A stretch of DNA of 64,000 nt, taken from contig NZ_VUOA01000034.1 of assembly GCF_008386575.1 (NCBI RefSeq), forward strand, positions 149,573 through 213,572. Reading direction: 5' to 3'. Source of the DNA: Salinarimonas soli. GTDB lineage: Bacteria > Pseudomonadota > Alphaproteobacteria > Rhizobiales > Beijerinckiaceae. Of this stretch, positions 24,636-33,905 are shown piece after piece (position 1 is the stretch's first letter; every line of letters begins with the position of its first letter). Position numbers and translations under genes: made by a program. The notes beneath the pieces are model-generated. The model was not told the origin of the DNA. It saw nothing but the letters and a program-made list of their open reading frames with translations, and searched no databases.

Positions 24636-26171
24636 TCATTGCGCGGCCACGAGAGGAAACGTGACCCCGAGCGCCCAGGCGAACGCGACCGCGTTGGTGA
24701 GCCCGCCGACGGCGGGGTGGCCGGTCCGCCGGTACGCCCAGGCGCTGAGCGCGCCGTAGATCAGGAACAGCACCAGGATCGCCGGCACGATGATCACGAG
24801 GAAGAACAGCCGCCTCGGGTCGAGGGCGACGGCGAGCGCCAGCGACAGGAGGAAGGCCAGCTTCGAGGCAGGGTAAGCCCAGCGCGCGCTGCCGCGGGTC
24901 AACCACTCGTCAGCGAGGAAGTAAGGGAGCGTGCCCGCGAGGATCGCCAGGATGATCAGCGCCCGTCCCGGACCCGGCACGAAGGAGGCGATCCAGGCGT
25001 CGATGATGGCACCGAGCCCGACGACCGCGTAGGCGATCGCGGCCAACGTGGCACCGATCAGGGCAGCGCGGGGGACCGCTACGCGGGTGCTCGCGTCCCG
25101 GCGCGGAGCAACGAGCCGGAGACCGCCGATCGTCAGGAGCCCGTAGAGCGCGAAATGGGCCGCGGCATAGTCGGCCACGAGCACGGGCAGGAACTGGGTC
25201 GGCACGACACGCAGGATGAGAGGCGTCAGCACGGCCGGGCCGGCGACCAGCGCCCATAAGCGCCAGCCCGACAGACCCGCGCCCGCCGGCGGATCACGGA
25301 CGACGGGCAGAAGCCGCGAGAGCGGCCAGGCCAGGAGCACGAAGCCCGTGAGCAGGAGCACGATCCAGGGGCCACGCCGATCGACATAGCGCATCGCGCC
25401 TGGGGGCACGCCGAAGCTGGCCTCGAGCCAGCCGGCAGCCTCCTCCATGGAATGCGGGCTGAACAGGACGCCGATATGCTCGACGCTCGGGCTGAATGCC
25501 GCGCGCCGGGCGGTCCCGAGAGCGAGGTCGCCATAGGTGACGCCCGCCTGCGCGGGATCCGGGGCACTCGCGAGCCCGACCACCCGCAGTGCTTCTGTCT
25601 TCAGCCGCCCTTCCCAGTCTCCGGTGATCACGAGGAGGTTGCGCGGGCTCGTCGCGGTGGCAGTGCGCGAGAACATCGAGACGGCGATGGTGGCGCCTAC
25701 GTCCGCGTCCTGCTGGGCTGAGCGGATCACGATGTCGGAGGCCATCGAGTGGCCGAGCAGGGCGAGCTGGCCGTCGCCCAGGGTGCGCGCGTAGGCAAGG
25801 ACCCGGACGGTCGTGTCGACGAGCGCGCCCGTCGTCCCGCCCTCGCGCGCGGGGTTGCCGGGCAACGGCTGCGGGTTGCGCCCGTGGCCGGGGAAGTCGA
25901 AGGTCACAGCGATGAAGCCGTTGCGGGCGAAGGTGGTCGCGAAGGCGGCCATGAGGGGCTGCGAGCCGGCGAAGCCGTGCGCCACGACGACGACAGGCGC
26001 CGGCCTGCCCCCTTGCGGGCGATAGATGGTGGCAGGCGTCGAGCCGATAGCGACGCGCTCGACGGACAGACCAGCCTGCGTGCGCGCCAGCATGGCGAGA
26101 CTGAGCCCGATCGCCGCGGCTGCGATGACGGCGAGGGCCGCACGGGCGAGGGTCGAGGTGTGTCGGCGCAT
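24636..26171 (-). CDS. alpha/beta hydrolase fused to a multi-spanning membrane domain
   Basis: 511 aa from ATG 26171 (AAGG close upstream; the frame is open further but that part is arginine-rich and lacks a site). A signal anchor (residues 9-28) leads into an alpha/beta-hydrolase domain: VVVAHGFAGSQPLMAAFATT (oxyanion HGF), FDFPGHGRNPQPLPG and the nucleophile elbow GHSMASD with Ser142. From about residue 290 on there are roughly seven or eight hydrophobic segments to the C-terminus, with an ends-in Leu/Ala-rich pattern. The hydrolase domain would face the periplasm. I do not recognise a named family; related proteins are annotated only as alpha/beta hydrolases. A cell-envelope lipid or ester substrate is a guess from topology. 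Confidence 0.75.
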   Translation of the reverse strand: MRRHTSTLARAALAVIAAAAIGLSLAMLARTQAGLSVERVAIGSTPATIYRPQGGRPAPVVVVAHGFAGSQPLMAAFATTFARNGFIAVTFDFPGHGRNPQPLPGNPAREGGTTGALVDTTVRVLAYARTLGDGQLALLGHSMASDIVIRSAQQDADVGATIAVSMFSRTATATSPRNLLVITGDWEGRLKTEALRVVGLASAPDPAQAGVTYGDLALGTARRAAFSPSVEHIGVLFSPHSMEEAAGWLEASFGVPPGAMRYVDRRGPWIVLLLTGFVLLAWPLSRLLPVVRDPPAGAGLSGWRLWALVAGPAVLTPLILRVVPTQFLPVLVADYAAAHFALYGLLTIGGLRLVAPRRDASTRVAVPRAALIGATLAAIAYAVVGLGAIIDAWIASFVPGPGRALIILAILAGTLPYFLADEWLTRGSARWAYPASKLAFLLSLALAVALDPRRLFFLVIIVPAILVLFLIYGALSAWAYRRTGHPAVGGLTNAVAFAWALGVTFPLVAAQ

Positions 26172-26558
26172 GAGCCTTGATTGCACGAGGAGCGGGGGAA
26201 CAGCGGGCCGGCCTCTCACGAGACATGGAAGGTCCTTCGATCGACCGTGCGTTCCGCCTGGACGAGTGACCACGCTACCCCAAATCGCCAGGCATGCCAG
26301 TGCTCGAGAACGCAGGGGCTGACCAGTAGCCGGCGCCAGGGCCCTCCCGGGCGCGCGGCGCGTACGCTGCTGGACACACGGTGCGCCGGAAGGAACGACG
26401 TAGTCTGACCAGAAGCGGCAAGGCACGTTTCGGCGCACACGCATTCGAAGCGGCCATGCCGCTCGACAGACAGAAGGTCTCAATGAGGTCGGTCCGTCCT
26501 ACTCAGGGGCAACGAGCCATACCTCAGAGGTGACCACTTCAAAGGAGGTGGATCAGCG
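26172..26558. other. intergenic, no gene recognised
   Basis: 387 bases upstream of the membrane hydrolase. The plus strand carries AAAGGAGGTG at 26541-26550, a near-perfect complement of the 16S rRNA 3' end, but no start codon lies at a usable distance, so I take it as chance. No other feature is seen. Confidence 0.4.
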
Positions 26559-26867
26559 CTACCGGCCGCCCGCCACGCCACATTCGGTCAGCACCGCGCC
26601 GGCGTTGCCGTTCGCGGCTTGAGCGACGCGAGCGATCCGGACCGAGTCTCGCGGTGGCAGGGTTCGCACGAGGCAGGTCGTCAGGCCGACGACATCGAGC
26701 GTGCCGCACCGCACGGCCGCCATGGCGACGTGCCCGCAGAAAGCGCGCTTTTGCCCGGGCGTCTCGGCTTGTGGCGCGCCGAGCCCGGGGATGTTGGGTA
26801 GGCCTTGGGCGCGGGCAGGGGTACCGACGAGAAGGGCTGCGAGAGTCAGGATCCACTGCGTCCGCAT
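26559..26867 (-). CDS. small secreted protein of unknown function
   Basis: 102 aa; ATG 26867 with GGGAG 8 bases upstream. A Sec signal peptide (MRTQWILTLAALLVGTPARA) is followed by a proline/glycine-rich linker (LPNIPGLGAPQAETPG) and a compact domain with three cysteines (AFCGHV, VRCGTLD, TTCLVRT) and a fourth near the end (LTECGVAGG), enough for two disulfides in the periplasm. No known family recognised. The nearest same-strand gene upstream is the MDR enzyme 200 bases away, so co-transcription is uncertain. Confidence 0.65.
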   Translation of the reverse strand: MRTQWILTLAALLVGTPARAQGLPNIPGLGAPQAETPGQKRAFCGHVAMAAVRCGTLDVVGLTTCLVRTLPPRDSVRIARVAQAANGNAGAVLTECGVAGGR

Positions 26868-27063
26868 CGATGCGCTCCCGCTTCTTTGAACGGCCGCTAC
26901 GTTATCCGATCTTCGTCGGGCTGGCGCTCTGAGGACGCTCGACCCTTCGTTTAGCCGAGCGCGCTCGTCGTGGACACTTGTCCGCTTTCCGGAGATGAGG
27001 CAGCCAGTGTGTGCGGCCAGGATGGGCGCAAGGCAGCCGCCGTCGCCGGCCAACCCTCACCCG

Positions 27064-28041
27064 TCAGGGCGCGACGATCACGTTTCCGAGGGTCCTGCCG
27101 CTCTCCACGCGTTCGTGGGCCTCGACGATCGCGTCGAGCGGGAACGTCGCCCCGACCGCGTGTCTCAAGCTGCCATCCGTCATCCATCGGGTCAGGTCGG
27201 CGATTCCCCGCTGCCGGGCAGCCCGCGACAGCTCGTAGACGATGAAGAAGCGCAGGGCCGCCCCGCTCAAGATCATGGGCCCGAAGTCGAGGCACGCCTG
27301 CGGCGCGTTCGAGCCGTAGACCACGCACAAGCCGTCTCGCGCCACGATCCTGGGCAGGAGCCCTGCGTTGCCCGCGATGTCGACCTCGACGACGCGATCT
27401 GCCCCGCGCCCTCTCGTGATGTCCGCGATCCGCTCCGCGACGTCCTCGCGCTTATAGTCGATCACGTCGTCGCCGCCCGCCTCGAGGGCATGCCTCGCCT
27501 TCTCAGGGGAACTAACGGAGGCGATGACCCGCTCGGCGCCGAGCAGCTTCGCCATCTGGATGGCGTAGTGCCCCACCGCCCCGGCACCGCCCGCCACGAA
27601 GATCGTCTGGCCGTCGGGCGAACCGTCCACCGTCACGGCCCGGTGAGCCGTCAAGGCCGGGATCCCAAGGCATGCTCCCGCCTCGAACGAGGTGATCTCG
27701 GGAAGCGGCACCGCTTGCTCGCCTGGAAGGGCAATCAGCTCGGCCGCCGTCCCGAACGGCCGCTTCCACTGTCCGTTCCAGATCCAGACCCGCTCGCCGA
27801 CACGGCCCGGATCGACGCCCGGTCCGACCCGGTCGACGATGCCAGCGCCGTCGCTGTGCGGCACCACGAGGGGAGCGATCATCGGCCGATAGCCCGAGCG
27901 TGTCTTCCAATCGGAGGGGTTCACGCCCGACGCATGCACGCGCACCCGAACCTCGCCGGGCCCGGGCTCCGGGTCGGGCCTGTCGCCGACCTGCAGGACC
28001 TCACGGGCCGGACCGTTACGTTCGTACCAGGCTGCCCTCAT
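27064..28041 (-). CDS. NADPH:quinone oxidoreductase-like MDR-superfamily dehydrogenase
   Basis: 325 aa of the zeta-crystallin/quinone reductase branch of medium-chain dehydrogenases. N-terminal GroES-like domain: VRVHASGVNPSDWKTRSGYR and VVPHSDGAGIVDRVGPGVD. The nucleotide-binding domain shows VAGGAGAVGHYAIQMAKLLG (the AxxGxxG motif of this branch) and a DYKRED segment. The cysteines that bind structural and catalytic zinc in alcohol dehydrogenases are missing, as expected for quinone reductases. Likely reduces quinones or enones with NADPH in the cytoplasm. Monocistronic by spacing. Confidence 0.88.
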   Translation of the reverse strand: MRAAWYERNGPAREVLQVGDRPDPEPGPGEVRVRVHASGVNPSDWKTRSGYRPMIAPLVVPHSDGAGIVDRVGPGVDPGRVGERVWIWNGQWKRPFGTAAELIALPGEQAVPLPEITSFEAGACLGIPALTAHRAVTVDGSPDGQTIFVAGGAGAVGHYAIQMAKLLGAERVIASVSSPEKARHALEAGGDDVIDYKREDVAERIADITRGRGADRVVEVDIAGNAGLLPRIVARDGLCVVYGSNAPQACLDFGPMILSGAALRFFIVYELSRAARQRGIADLTRWMTDGSLRHAVGATFPLDAIVEAHERVESGRTLGNVIVAP

Positions 28042-28355
28042 CGGCGCGGCTCTCCTAAGGCGGCCAGCATAGGGCCGAATCCCGTTGCGCGGGAGAGGGG
28101 CGATTTCATCCCGCCTTCACGACCGACCGCCCTCGCCGCCGGGATCACAGCTGTCGTCTCGATCGCCTGCCCGTCGATGTCGCGCCGGCCGGACGCTCTC
28201 TGGCCTGCCAGGCGGATCCCGCGCGGGCCCGCCTTGGCAGCCTCGCCATTTCCGGCGGACGGTGGAGGACGGCTGCCCAACTCGCCCTAGTCGGCGCGAC
28301 CGCCCGCTCACACCCTCGAGGTCCCTCAGCCGGCATGTTCGACCGAGAGCCCAGG
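28042..28355. other. intergenic, no gene recognised
   Basis: 314 bases between the MDR enzyme start and the histidine-kinase stop, both on the minus strand. Overlapping open frames on both strands are Arg/Pro-rich and lack motifs. Probably holds the promoter of the MDR gene. Confidence 0.45.
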
Positions 28356-30554
28356 CTACGTCGCCCGATCGTTCCTTGGATCGACCGGTTGCGCTCCCTG
28401 AGACTCGTGCCGCGCCTCGGCTCGCCTCGCGCCGGGGGGCGGCGGACGGCTGTCCCGCCGCGCGGAAGCGCCCGCACGCCTCAAGACGTCGTCGATGGCG
28501 TTCGCCAGCTCGTCCTGACGGAACGGCTTCGTGATGCGCGCTACCAGGATGTCGGCTTGCTCGGGCAGTTCGGCGTGGCCGCTGGCCAGCAGGAACGGAA
28601 GCTCGGGCCGGTCGGTGCGGAGCCGTTCGGCAAGCTTCAATCCCGTCATCCCTGGCATGGCGTAATCCGCGATCACGAGATCCACCGAGGGGCTCGCGCC
28701 GAGGAGCGCGAGCGCCGCCCGGCCCGAGGCAGCCTCCAGCACGGTGTGGCCGATGTCTTCCAACATGGCCGACGTGCTCGCCATCACGAGCGGGTCGTCG
28801 TCCACCAGCAGGATGGTGCGGGCACGGTGCGACCGTTCCTCCCGCGTTTCGACAGCCTCGGGGAGCGCGGGCGTCGAACTCCGGGGCAACCAGACGTCCA
28901 CCGACGTCCCCGAGCCGAGGCTGCTCGTGATCCGCGTCGCGCCTCCGGACTGAACCGCGAAGCCGTGGACCATGGACAAGCCCAGGCCGGTTCCCTTGCC
29001 GACCCCCTTCGTGGTGAAGAACGGCTCGATCGCGCGGGCCAGCGTCTCCGGGTCCATCCCCAGGCCGGTGTCCTGGACGGTGATGCGGATGTAGGCTCCA
29101 GGCCGGAGATCGCCTTTCCCCACTCCAGGCGCCTCGTCCGGGTGCGCGCTCAACGTTACCGTCCCGCCGTCGGGCATCGCGTCTCTCGCGTTCACCGCCA
29201 GGTTCAGGAGAACGAGCTCGAGCTGGTTCGGATCGGCGATGACCGGCGGCAGCTCGGGCGGAAACGCCGTCTTGATGCGCACGCCAGGTCCGAGGGAGCG
29301 CTGCAGAAGGTCCATCATCCCCGCCACCAGGGCCGGGACGTCGACGACCTTGGGCGCAAGTTCCTGGGTGCGCGAGTAGGCCAGGAGGCGCTGGGTCAGG
29401 ACGGCTCCCCGCTGGGCACCTTGAATGGCATTCTCGAGGAGCCGGCGCCCGCGTTCGTCCTCCGTGACGCGCTTGCGCAAGAGGTCGAGGTTGCCGATCA
29501 CCACGGCGAGCAGGTTGTTGAAGTCGTGAGCGACGCCGCCGGTCAGCTGTCCCAGGCTCTCCATCTTCTGCGATTGGAACAGCCTCTGCTCGGCCGCAAG
29601 CCGCTGCTCGCTCTCCCGCCGCATCGCGAGAACGGCGATCTGCTCGGCCTGCGCGCGGCGTAGCGCCAGCCAGGAGACCCCGCAGAGCGTCAGGGCCGAG
29701 AGGAGGGCCACGATCCCGTAGGCCAGGATATTGCTGCGCCAGCGGCTCAGGATGACGTCCCGGTCGATCGCGAAAGAGACGTAGAGGGGATAGGGCCCGA
29801 CCTTTCGATAGGCGAACACCCTGTCGCGCCGGTCGACCTGGGACACGCCCGACACCAAGCCACCATCGGGCCGATCCTTGATGGCCCGCATGAGCGGGCT
29901 GTCCGGCGCGACCCGGGCGTTAGCGGCACGGACGGGACTGCGAGCGAGGATCTCGCCGTCCTGGCGGATCAGCGCGGCAAAGTCCGGGCCGTTGGGGCTC
30001 GCCTCGTCGAAGAAGCGCGAGAAGTAATCCGGGCTGAGCGAGACGTGGATCGTGCCGCCGAAGCGCCCGTCGGCGGCGGACCGGCGGCGGCTGGCGGCGA
30101 AGGACGATGTCCGCGTGGCCCTGCCCTGGAAAGGCTCGCTGATGAACAGCCCCGCATCCCGCTCGCGCTGCGCGGCGAAGAAGTCCCGATCTGCCAGGCT
30201 CACGGCAGGATCCCAGGCCTGGCTCCCTGCCCGAACGCGCCCGCTTGCATCGGTGATCCAGATCGAGACCGCTTGCTCCAGAGGCGATTTGAGATCGCGG
30301 AGGAAGGCGCTCGTCGCAGGGGAGGCGATCTCCTCCCACGACAGGTCTCGTGTCCGGTCGTCCACTCGTCCGATCACGAGCTCGACGGTGTCGAAGACCT
30401 TGCGCGCATGCTCATGGAGGATGGCAGTCGTGCGTTGGATCGTCTGCGTGTCCTCCCGCAGCACCTCCGAGCGGTTCCACAGCGCGGCGGCGGCGAACAC
30501 GGCCGCAGGCACAAGGACGGAGGCGACGAGCAGGAAACGATGGAGGCGGATCAT
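28356..30554 (-). CDS. membrane hybrid sensor histidine kinase with C-terminal receiver
   Basis: 732 aa from ATG 30554; an upstream in-frame ATG at 30617 adds 21 residues and neither start has a good ribosome site. Transmembrane 1 is at residues 6-25 and transmembrane 2 near 277-298; between them lies a periplasmic dCache-type sensor (ISEPFQGRATRTSSF, GGTIHVSLSPDYFSRFFDEA). After TM2 comes the HisKA domain with the phospho-acceptor His343 in GGVAHDFNNLLA, then the ATPase with LNLAVNARDAMPDGG (N box), DTGLGMDPE (G1) and GKGTGLGLSMVHGF (G2). A receiver near residues 590-710 has LLVDDDPLV and the phospho-accepting Asp in VIADYAMPG. No separate response regulator is adjacent, so signalling probably ends in the own receiver or in an unlinked partner. 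Confidence 0.88.
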   Translation of the reverse strand: MIRLHRFLLVASVLVPAAVFAAAALWNRSEVLREDTQTIQRTTAILHEHARKVFDTVELVIGRVDDRTRDLSWEEIASPATSAFLRDLKSPLEQAVSIWITDASGRVRAGSQAWDPAVSLADRDFFAAQRERDAGLFISEPFQGRATRTSSFAASRRRSAADGRFGGTIHVSLSPDYFSRFFDEASPNGPDFAALIRQDGEILARSPVRAANARVAPDSPLMRAIKDRPDGGLVSGVSQVDRRDRVFAYRKVGPYPLYVSFAIDRDVILSRWRSNILAYGIVALLSALTLCGVSWLALRRAQAEQIAVLAMRRESEQRLAAEQRLFQSQKMESLGQLTGGVAHDFNNLLAVVIGNLDLLRKRVTEDERGRRLLENAIQGAQRGAVLTQRLLAYSRTQELAPKVVDVPALVAGMMDLLQRSLGPGVRIKTAFPPELPPVIADPNQLELVLLNLAVNARDAMPDGGTVTLSAHPDEAPGVGKGDLRPGAYIRITVQDTGLGMDPETLARAIEPFFTTKGVGKGTGLGLSMVHGFAVQSGGATRITSSLGSGTSVDVWLPRSSTPALPEAVETREERSHRARTILLVDDDPLVMASTSAMLEDIGHTVLEAASGRAALALLGASPSVDLVIADYAMPGMTGLKLAERLRTDRPELPFLLASGHAELPEQADILVARITKPFRQDELANAIDDVLRRAGASARRDSRPPPPGARRAEARHESQGAQPVDPRNDRAT

Positions 30555-30837
30555 CGAGGGAGGAGGCTCGACCGCTTGAGAGGGGATACCGACCGCATCG
30601 CGGCTAGTTAGCACCATTGCTTGGCCGCTGCGACCACTTACCGGTGCCAGCCGCCGTCGCAGGATCGCGACGTGCCCGACACCGTCGGGCAGGCTCCGCT
30701 GGGCTTGGGCGTTCGCTCGGCTCGTAAGCCAGATCCGTCGTAAGGTGCGCGTCGTTCGGCGGGCGTCAGGCCGTCGGTCAGGCGCTTGTGCGAAAGGTCG
30801 CCACCAGAGAGCCTGACCCGGGACGGTTCGCTCCTGT

Positions 30838-30962
30838 TCCCCTCATGCTGAGGTGCCGTGCGGAGCCCGGCCTCGAAGCTCGCAAAACGCTGCCATGGCC
30901 GTTCGGAGGCCCCTGGAGAGCCCCTCGAGGCCCATCTGCGGTGGGCGCCTCAGGACGAGGGT
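30838..30962. repeat. dispersed palindromic intergenic repeat
   Basis: The left arm CCCCTCATGCTGAGGTGCC (from 30838) and the right arm GGCGCCTCAGGACGAGGG (ending about 30961) are imperfect inverted repeats, and inside them GGCCTCGAAG (30870-30879) faces CCCTCGAGGCC (about 30922-30932). This is the layout of the CCTCATCCTGAGG-type repeats scattered between genes in Bradyrhizobium, Methylobacterium and related genomes. It lies in the 476-base gap between the histidine kinase and the small gene at 31031; I see nothing else in that gap. Confidence 0.65.
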
Positions 30963-31030
30963 GGAGAATGGCACCCTTTATGGTCCAGCCTCCGAATCCC
31001 TGTTTTATCTCATACGGCGAGGGCACGCCT

Positions 31031-31255
31031 CTAGCTGGTGTGCCGATGCCGTTCCGGCGCTTGCTGCGCCTGCGGCGAGACGTCCGCGGCGGCGTCGGCG
31101 CGGAGCCGATCCAGCCCGGCTGGCAGACGCGTCCCCGTCACCCCCGTCCAGGCGGGCGGATCGCTGGCCGGGAACGACTCGACGTCCGCCCGCTCGACGG
31201 TGTCATGATCGAGGAGATCGGCAGGGGCACGTGTGGGGTCTTGGTCGCCGGACAT
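31031..31255 (-). CDS. small acidic protein with ESFPASDPPAW-type motif
   Basis: 74 aa, ATG 31255 with AAGG about 12 bases upstream. It contains DHDTVERADVESFPASDPPAW followed by TGVTG, a signature shared by many very short uncharacterised proteins of Hyphomicrobiales. No signal peptide or membrane segment; probably disordered. It follows the GMC dehydrogenase gene by 117 bases on the same strand and may be the last cistron of that operon, but such proteins occur in many contexts, so the link may be chance. The antisense strand is open but arginine-rich and unlikely to be a gene. Confidence 0.65.
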   Translation of the reverse strand: MSGDQDPTRAPADLLDHDTVERADVESFPASDPPAWTGVTGTRLPAGLDRLRADAAADVSPQAQQAPERHRHTS

Positions 31256-31372
31256 GGTGGCCTGCCTTGGTTGCGCGGGGGGCGTCGGATGTCGGATCGC
31301 CGGCTGCGTCCGGAGCGCGCTCTCGGGCTGATCGGGGCCCCACGGAGCCGAGGTGGCCCGGGTCCACCCGGC

Positions 31373-33136
31373 CTACTGGAGCGGCCCGGAACTCTTGAGG
31401 TATCTCGCCTTCATGGCCTCGAGCGAGCGGTAGGTCAGCGCCGCGACCGTGTTGGTCGGGTTGTAGCCGGCGTTCTGCGGGAACGCGCAGGCGCCGTGCA
31501 CGAACACGTTGGAGACGTCCCAGCTCTGCAGGTAGGTGTTGACCGCCGAGGTCTCGCGGTCCGCTCCCATGATGGCGCCGCCGGTGACGTGCGTGGTCTG
31601 GTAGGGCACGATGCTGAACGGCACCGGGGGGAGCGACACCTTGATGTGCGTCGGGTTCATGGCCCGGGCGATCTCGGTCACCTTGCCGACGAGGAATTCC
31701 CGCATCCTGAGATCGTTCTTCGAGAAGTCGAAGGTCATGCGCGCGAGCGGCATTCCGTAGGCGTCGCGGTAGGTCGGGTCGAGGTCGATGTAGTTGGTGC
31801 GCCGGGCCATGCTGGCGCCATGGGCCTGGATCGGGAAGGAACGGTCGTACCAGTCGCGCAGGCCCCGCTTCCAGCCCGCGCCCCAGGACGGGGTGCCGTC
31901 GGGCAGGGTCGTCTGCTGGATCGGCCGCATGCCGGTGGTCTGGCCGAGAATATAGCCGCCGCCCACGAAGCCGTGCGGCTCGTGGTCGAAGTTGTCCCCG
32001 TTGAACTCGTCGATCGCCATGCCCATGGCGCCCGCGCCCGCATAGGCGTTCATGCGCTTGTCCGCGAAGAATGGGGAGACGTAGGCCATGGTTTGGTAGG
32101 CGAAGTTCTTGCCCGTCGTGCCCCGCCCGCTCTTCGGGTCGTAGGGCTCTCCGATCCCCGACGTGAGCATGAGGCGCACGTTGTGGAACTGGAAGGCGCA
32201 GAGCAGCACGAGGTCGGCGGGCTGGAAGATCTCGTTGCCCGTGGCGTCGACATAGGTGACGCCCCGCGCCGCCTTCCGGTCGGGCGTGAGCTCCACCCGG
32301 GTGACGTGGCTGTCGCAGCGCAGTTCGAAGTTCGGGTTCTTCAGCGCGATCGGCAGGACCGTGTTGAAGGGGCTCGCCTTGGACCAATTGTAGCAGCCGA
32401 AGCGTTCGCAGAAGCCGCAATAGGTGCACGGCCCCATCTGGACGCCGTCGGGGTTCGTGTAGCTCTCCGCGCTCATGTTCGAGGCGGGCTGAGGGAAAGG
32501 CTTGTAGCCGAGCTTCTCCGCAGCCTGCGCGAAGAGGCGCGGCCCGTAGCCCTGCTTCAGAGGCGGCGTCGGGTAGTCCCGCGAGCGCCGGCCCTCGAAG
32601 GGATTGCCGCCCGCCTGGACCTTGCCGTCGAGGTTGCCCGCCCGGCCCGACGTGCCGCACACATGCTCGAACTTGTCGTAATGCGGCTCGAGGTCCTCGT
32701 AGGTGACGCCCCAGTCCTGGATCGTGAGCTCGGGATCGATGAAGGACTTGCCGTAGCGCTCCTCGTTGAGGCTGCGCATGCGGAAGTCGGAGGGCAGGAA
32801 GCGCCAGTGCTGGCCGTTCCAGTGCACGCCGGCCCCGCCCAGCTCGTCCCCGGGCAGGAAGGCGCCGAGACGGCGCATCGGGAGCGCCGTCTCGTCGAGG
32901 TTGTTGCGGAACGTCACGGTCTCCCGGGACAGGTTCTGGAACATCTCGCCACGGACGCTCCACCGCAGCTCGTCGAGCGCCTGCGGCGCCGTGAAGTCGG
33001 GGATCGTGTCGCGGAACGGGCCGCGTTCCAGGCCGACGATCCGCAGGCCCGTGTCGGCGAGCTCGCGGGCGGCGATGCCGCCGGTCCAGCCCATCCCGAC
33101 GATGACGATGTCGACGCGTGGCATAGTGCGGGGCAT
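31373..33136 (-). CDS. GMC-family FAD dehydrogenase, large subunit (gluconate 2-dehydrogenase-like)
   Basis: 587 aa. ATG 33136 has GGGAGG 5 bases upstream. The N-terminal FAD-binding motif is DIVIVGMGWTGGIAARELAD (GxGxxG) with the acidic LERG; then the GMC pattern GDELGGAGVHWNGQHWRFLP. Near residues 233-245 the cysteine cluster GPCTYCGFCERFGCYNW resembles the Cys-rich segment of sorbitol/gluconate dehydrogenases that transfer electrons onward instead of to O2. The C-terminal active-site block is TTHVTGGAIMGAD with the catalytic His, and later NAGYNPTNTVAAL. Its partner subunit 3 is encoded 13 bases upstream. It probably oxidises a sugar or polyol in the periplasm, exported by hitchhiking on the Tat signal of subunit 3. 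Confidence 0.88.
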   Translation of the reverse strand: MPRTMPRVDIVIVGMGWTGGIAARELADTGLRIVGLERGPFRDTIPDFTAPQALDELRWSVRGEMFQNLSRETVTFRNNLDETALPMRRLGAFLPGDELGGAGVHWNGQHWRFLPSDFRMRSLNEERYGKSFIDPELTIQDWGVTYEDLEPHYDKFEHVCGTSGRAGNLDGKVQAGGNPFEGRRSRDYPTPPLKQGYGPRLFAQAAEKLGYKPFPQPASNMSAESYTNPDGVQMGPCTYCGFCERFGCYNWSKASPFNTVLPIALKNPNFELRCDSHVTRVELTPDRKAARGVTYVDATGNEIFQPADLVLLCAFQFHNVRLMLTSGIGEPYDPKSGRGTTGKNFAYQTMAYVSPFFADKRMNAYAGAGAMGMAIDEFNGDNFDHEPHGFVGGGYILGQTTGMRPIQQTTLPDGTPSWGAGWKRGLRDWYDRSFPIQAHGASMARRTNYIDLDPTYRDAYGMPLARMTFDFSKNDLRMREFLVGKVTEIARAMNPTHIKVSLPPVPFSIVPYQTTHVTGGAIMGADRETSAVNTYLQSWDVSNVFVHGACAFPQNAGYNPTNTVAALTYRSLEAMKARYLKSSGPLQ

Positions 33137-33149
33137 GAGGGCCTCCCTG

Positions 33150-33905
33150 TCAGGCGCCGATGGCGATCGGATCGAGTTGGTAGAGCTCGCCGTTGAGGTC
33201 GACGGCGTCGGTCAGGACCGGGTTGGCGCCCTTGAAGCCGATCATGCGCCAGGCCTCCATGCCGCGGTTCCCGCCATAGAGCGGGTCGCTGAGATAGCCC
33301 TCGACGACGTTCTGCCAGAGCAGATCGAAGAACACGGCGGACGACAGGCCGGCCAGGTCGATCTTGCCGCCCTGCATCAGGGTCAGGACCTCGTCCTGCG
33401 CCGGGGGGGACAGCTCGGCGAAGCGCTTGCCCCGGGTGCCGACGCACCAGCGGTCGAGGGCGAGGAAGCCCGTGCGGTAGACCTGGGCCGGGGTGAGCGC
33501 GAGCTGCCACCCTTGAGAGCGCGTGCCCTCGGCCCACGGCCCGGCCATGTACCAGCGCGCCGCAGCGCCGAACTGCCCGCCGAGCTCGCGGTCGATGAAG
33601 GTGAGGACCCCGGATTCGACGCCGCCCGGACCGGTCTCGTCCGCCGGGATGAGCCGGTCGACCATGGCGGTGAGCGTCTCGACCTCGGCGCCTGACAGGA
33701 AGCGGTACCCTTGGGGACCTAAGGGTGCCGGCGAACCGGCCGGGCCGGGTCCGGCCGGGGGCGCCTTGTCCGGGACGGCGGCGGCCGTTGGGGTCTGTGC
33801 GGCGGCGGGCGTCGCCGCCTCGCCGACAAGGGCCGTGGCGGCGACGCCCGCGATGAGGAAGTTGCGTCGCGAGGTCTGGGTCGGGGGCCCGTCGGGAGCG
33901 TTCAT
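33150..33905 (-). CDS. gluconate 2-dehydrogenase subunit 3-family protein (Tat-exported)
   Basis: 251 aa from ATG 33905, with AGGAGG about 10 bases upstream. A twin-arginine signal (TSRRNFLIAGVAATALVGEA) is followed by a proline/alanine-rich linker and then the subunit 3 domain: FLSGAEVETLTAMVDRLIPA, DETGPGGVESGVLTFIDREL, FFDLLWQNVVEGYLSDPLYG and GNRGMEAWRMIGF. Such subunits are needed for export and maturation of the flavin subunit. The cytochrome c subunit that normally completes the complex is not present in this operon, so the electron acceptor is unclear. Confidence 0.88.
   Translation of the reverse strand: MNAPDGPPTQTSRRNFLIAGVAATALVGEAATPAAAQTPTAAAVPDKAPPAGPGPAGSPAPLGPQGYRFLSGAEVETLTAMVDRLIPADETGPGGVESGVLTFIDRELGGQFGAAARWYMAGPWAEGTRSQGWQLALTPAQVYRTGFLALDRWCVGTRGKRFAELSPPAQDEVLTLMQGGKIDLAGLSSAVFFDLLWQNVVEGYLSDPLYGGNRGMEAWRMIGFKGANPVLTDAVDLNGELYQLDPIAIGA

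Noticed and set aside
26541-26550. AAAGGAGGTG on the plus strand as a ribosome site for a hidden gene
   Set aside because: No start codon at a usable distance and no open frame with coding character follows.
30788-33196. Very long plus-strand open frame (802 codons) antisense to the GMC dehydrogenase
   Set aside because: GC-rich third positions of the real minus-strand gene keep the antisense frame open; its product is Arg/Gly/Val-rich without motifs.
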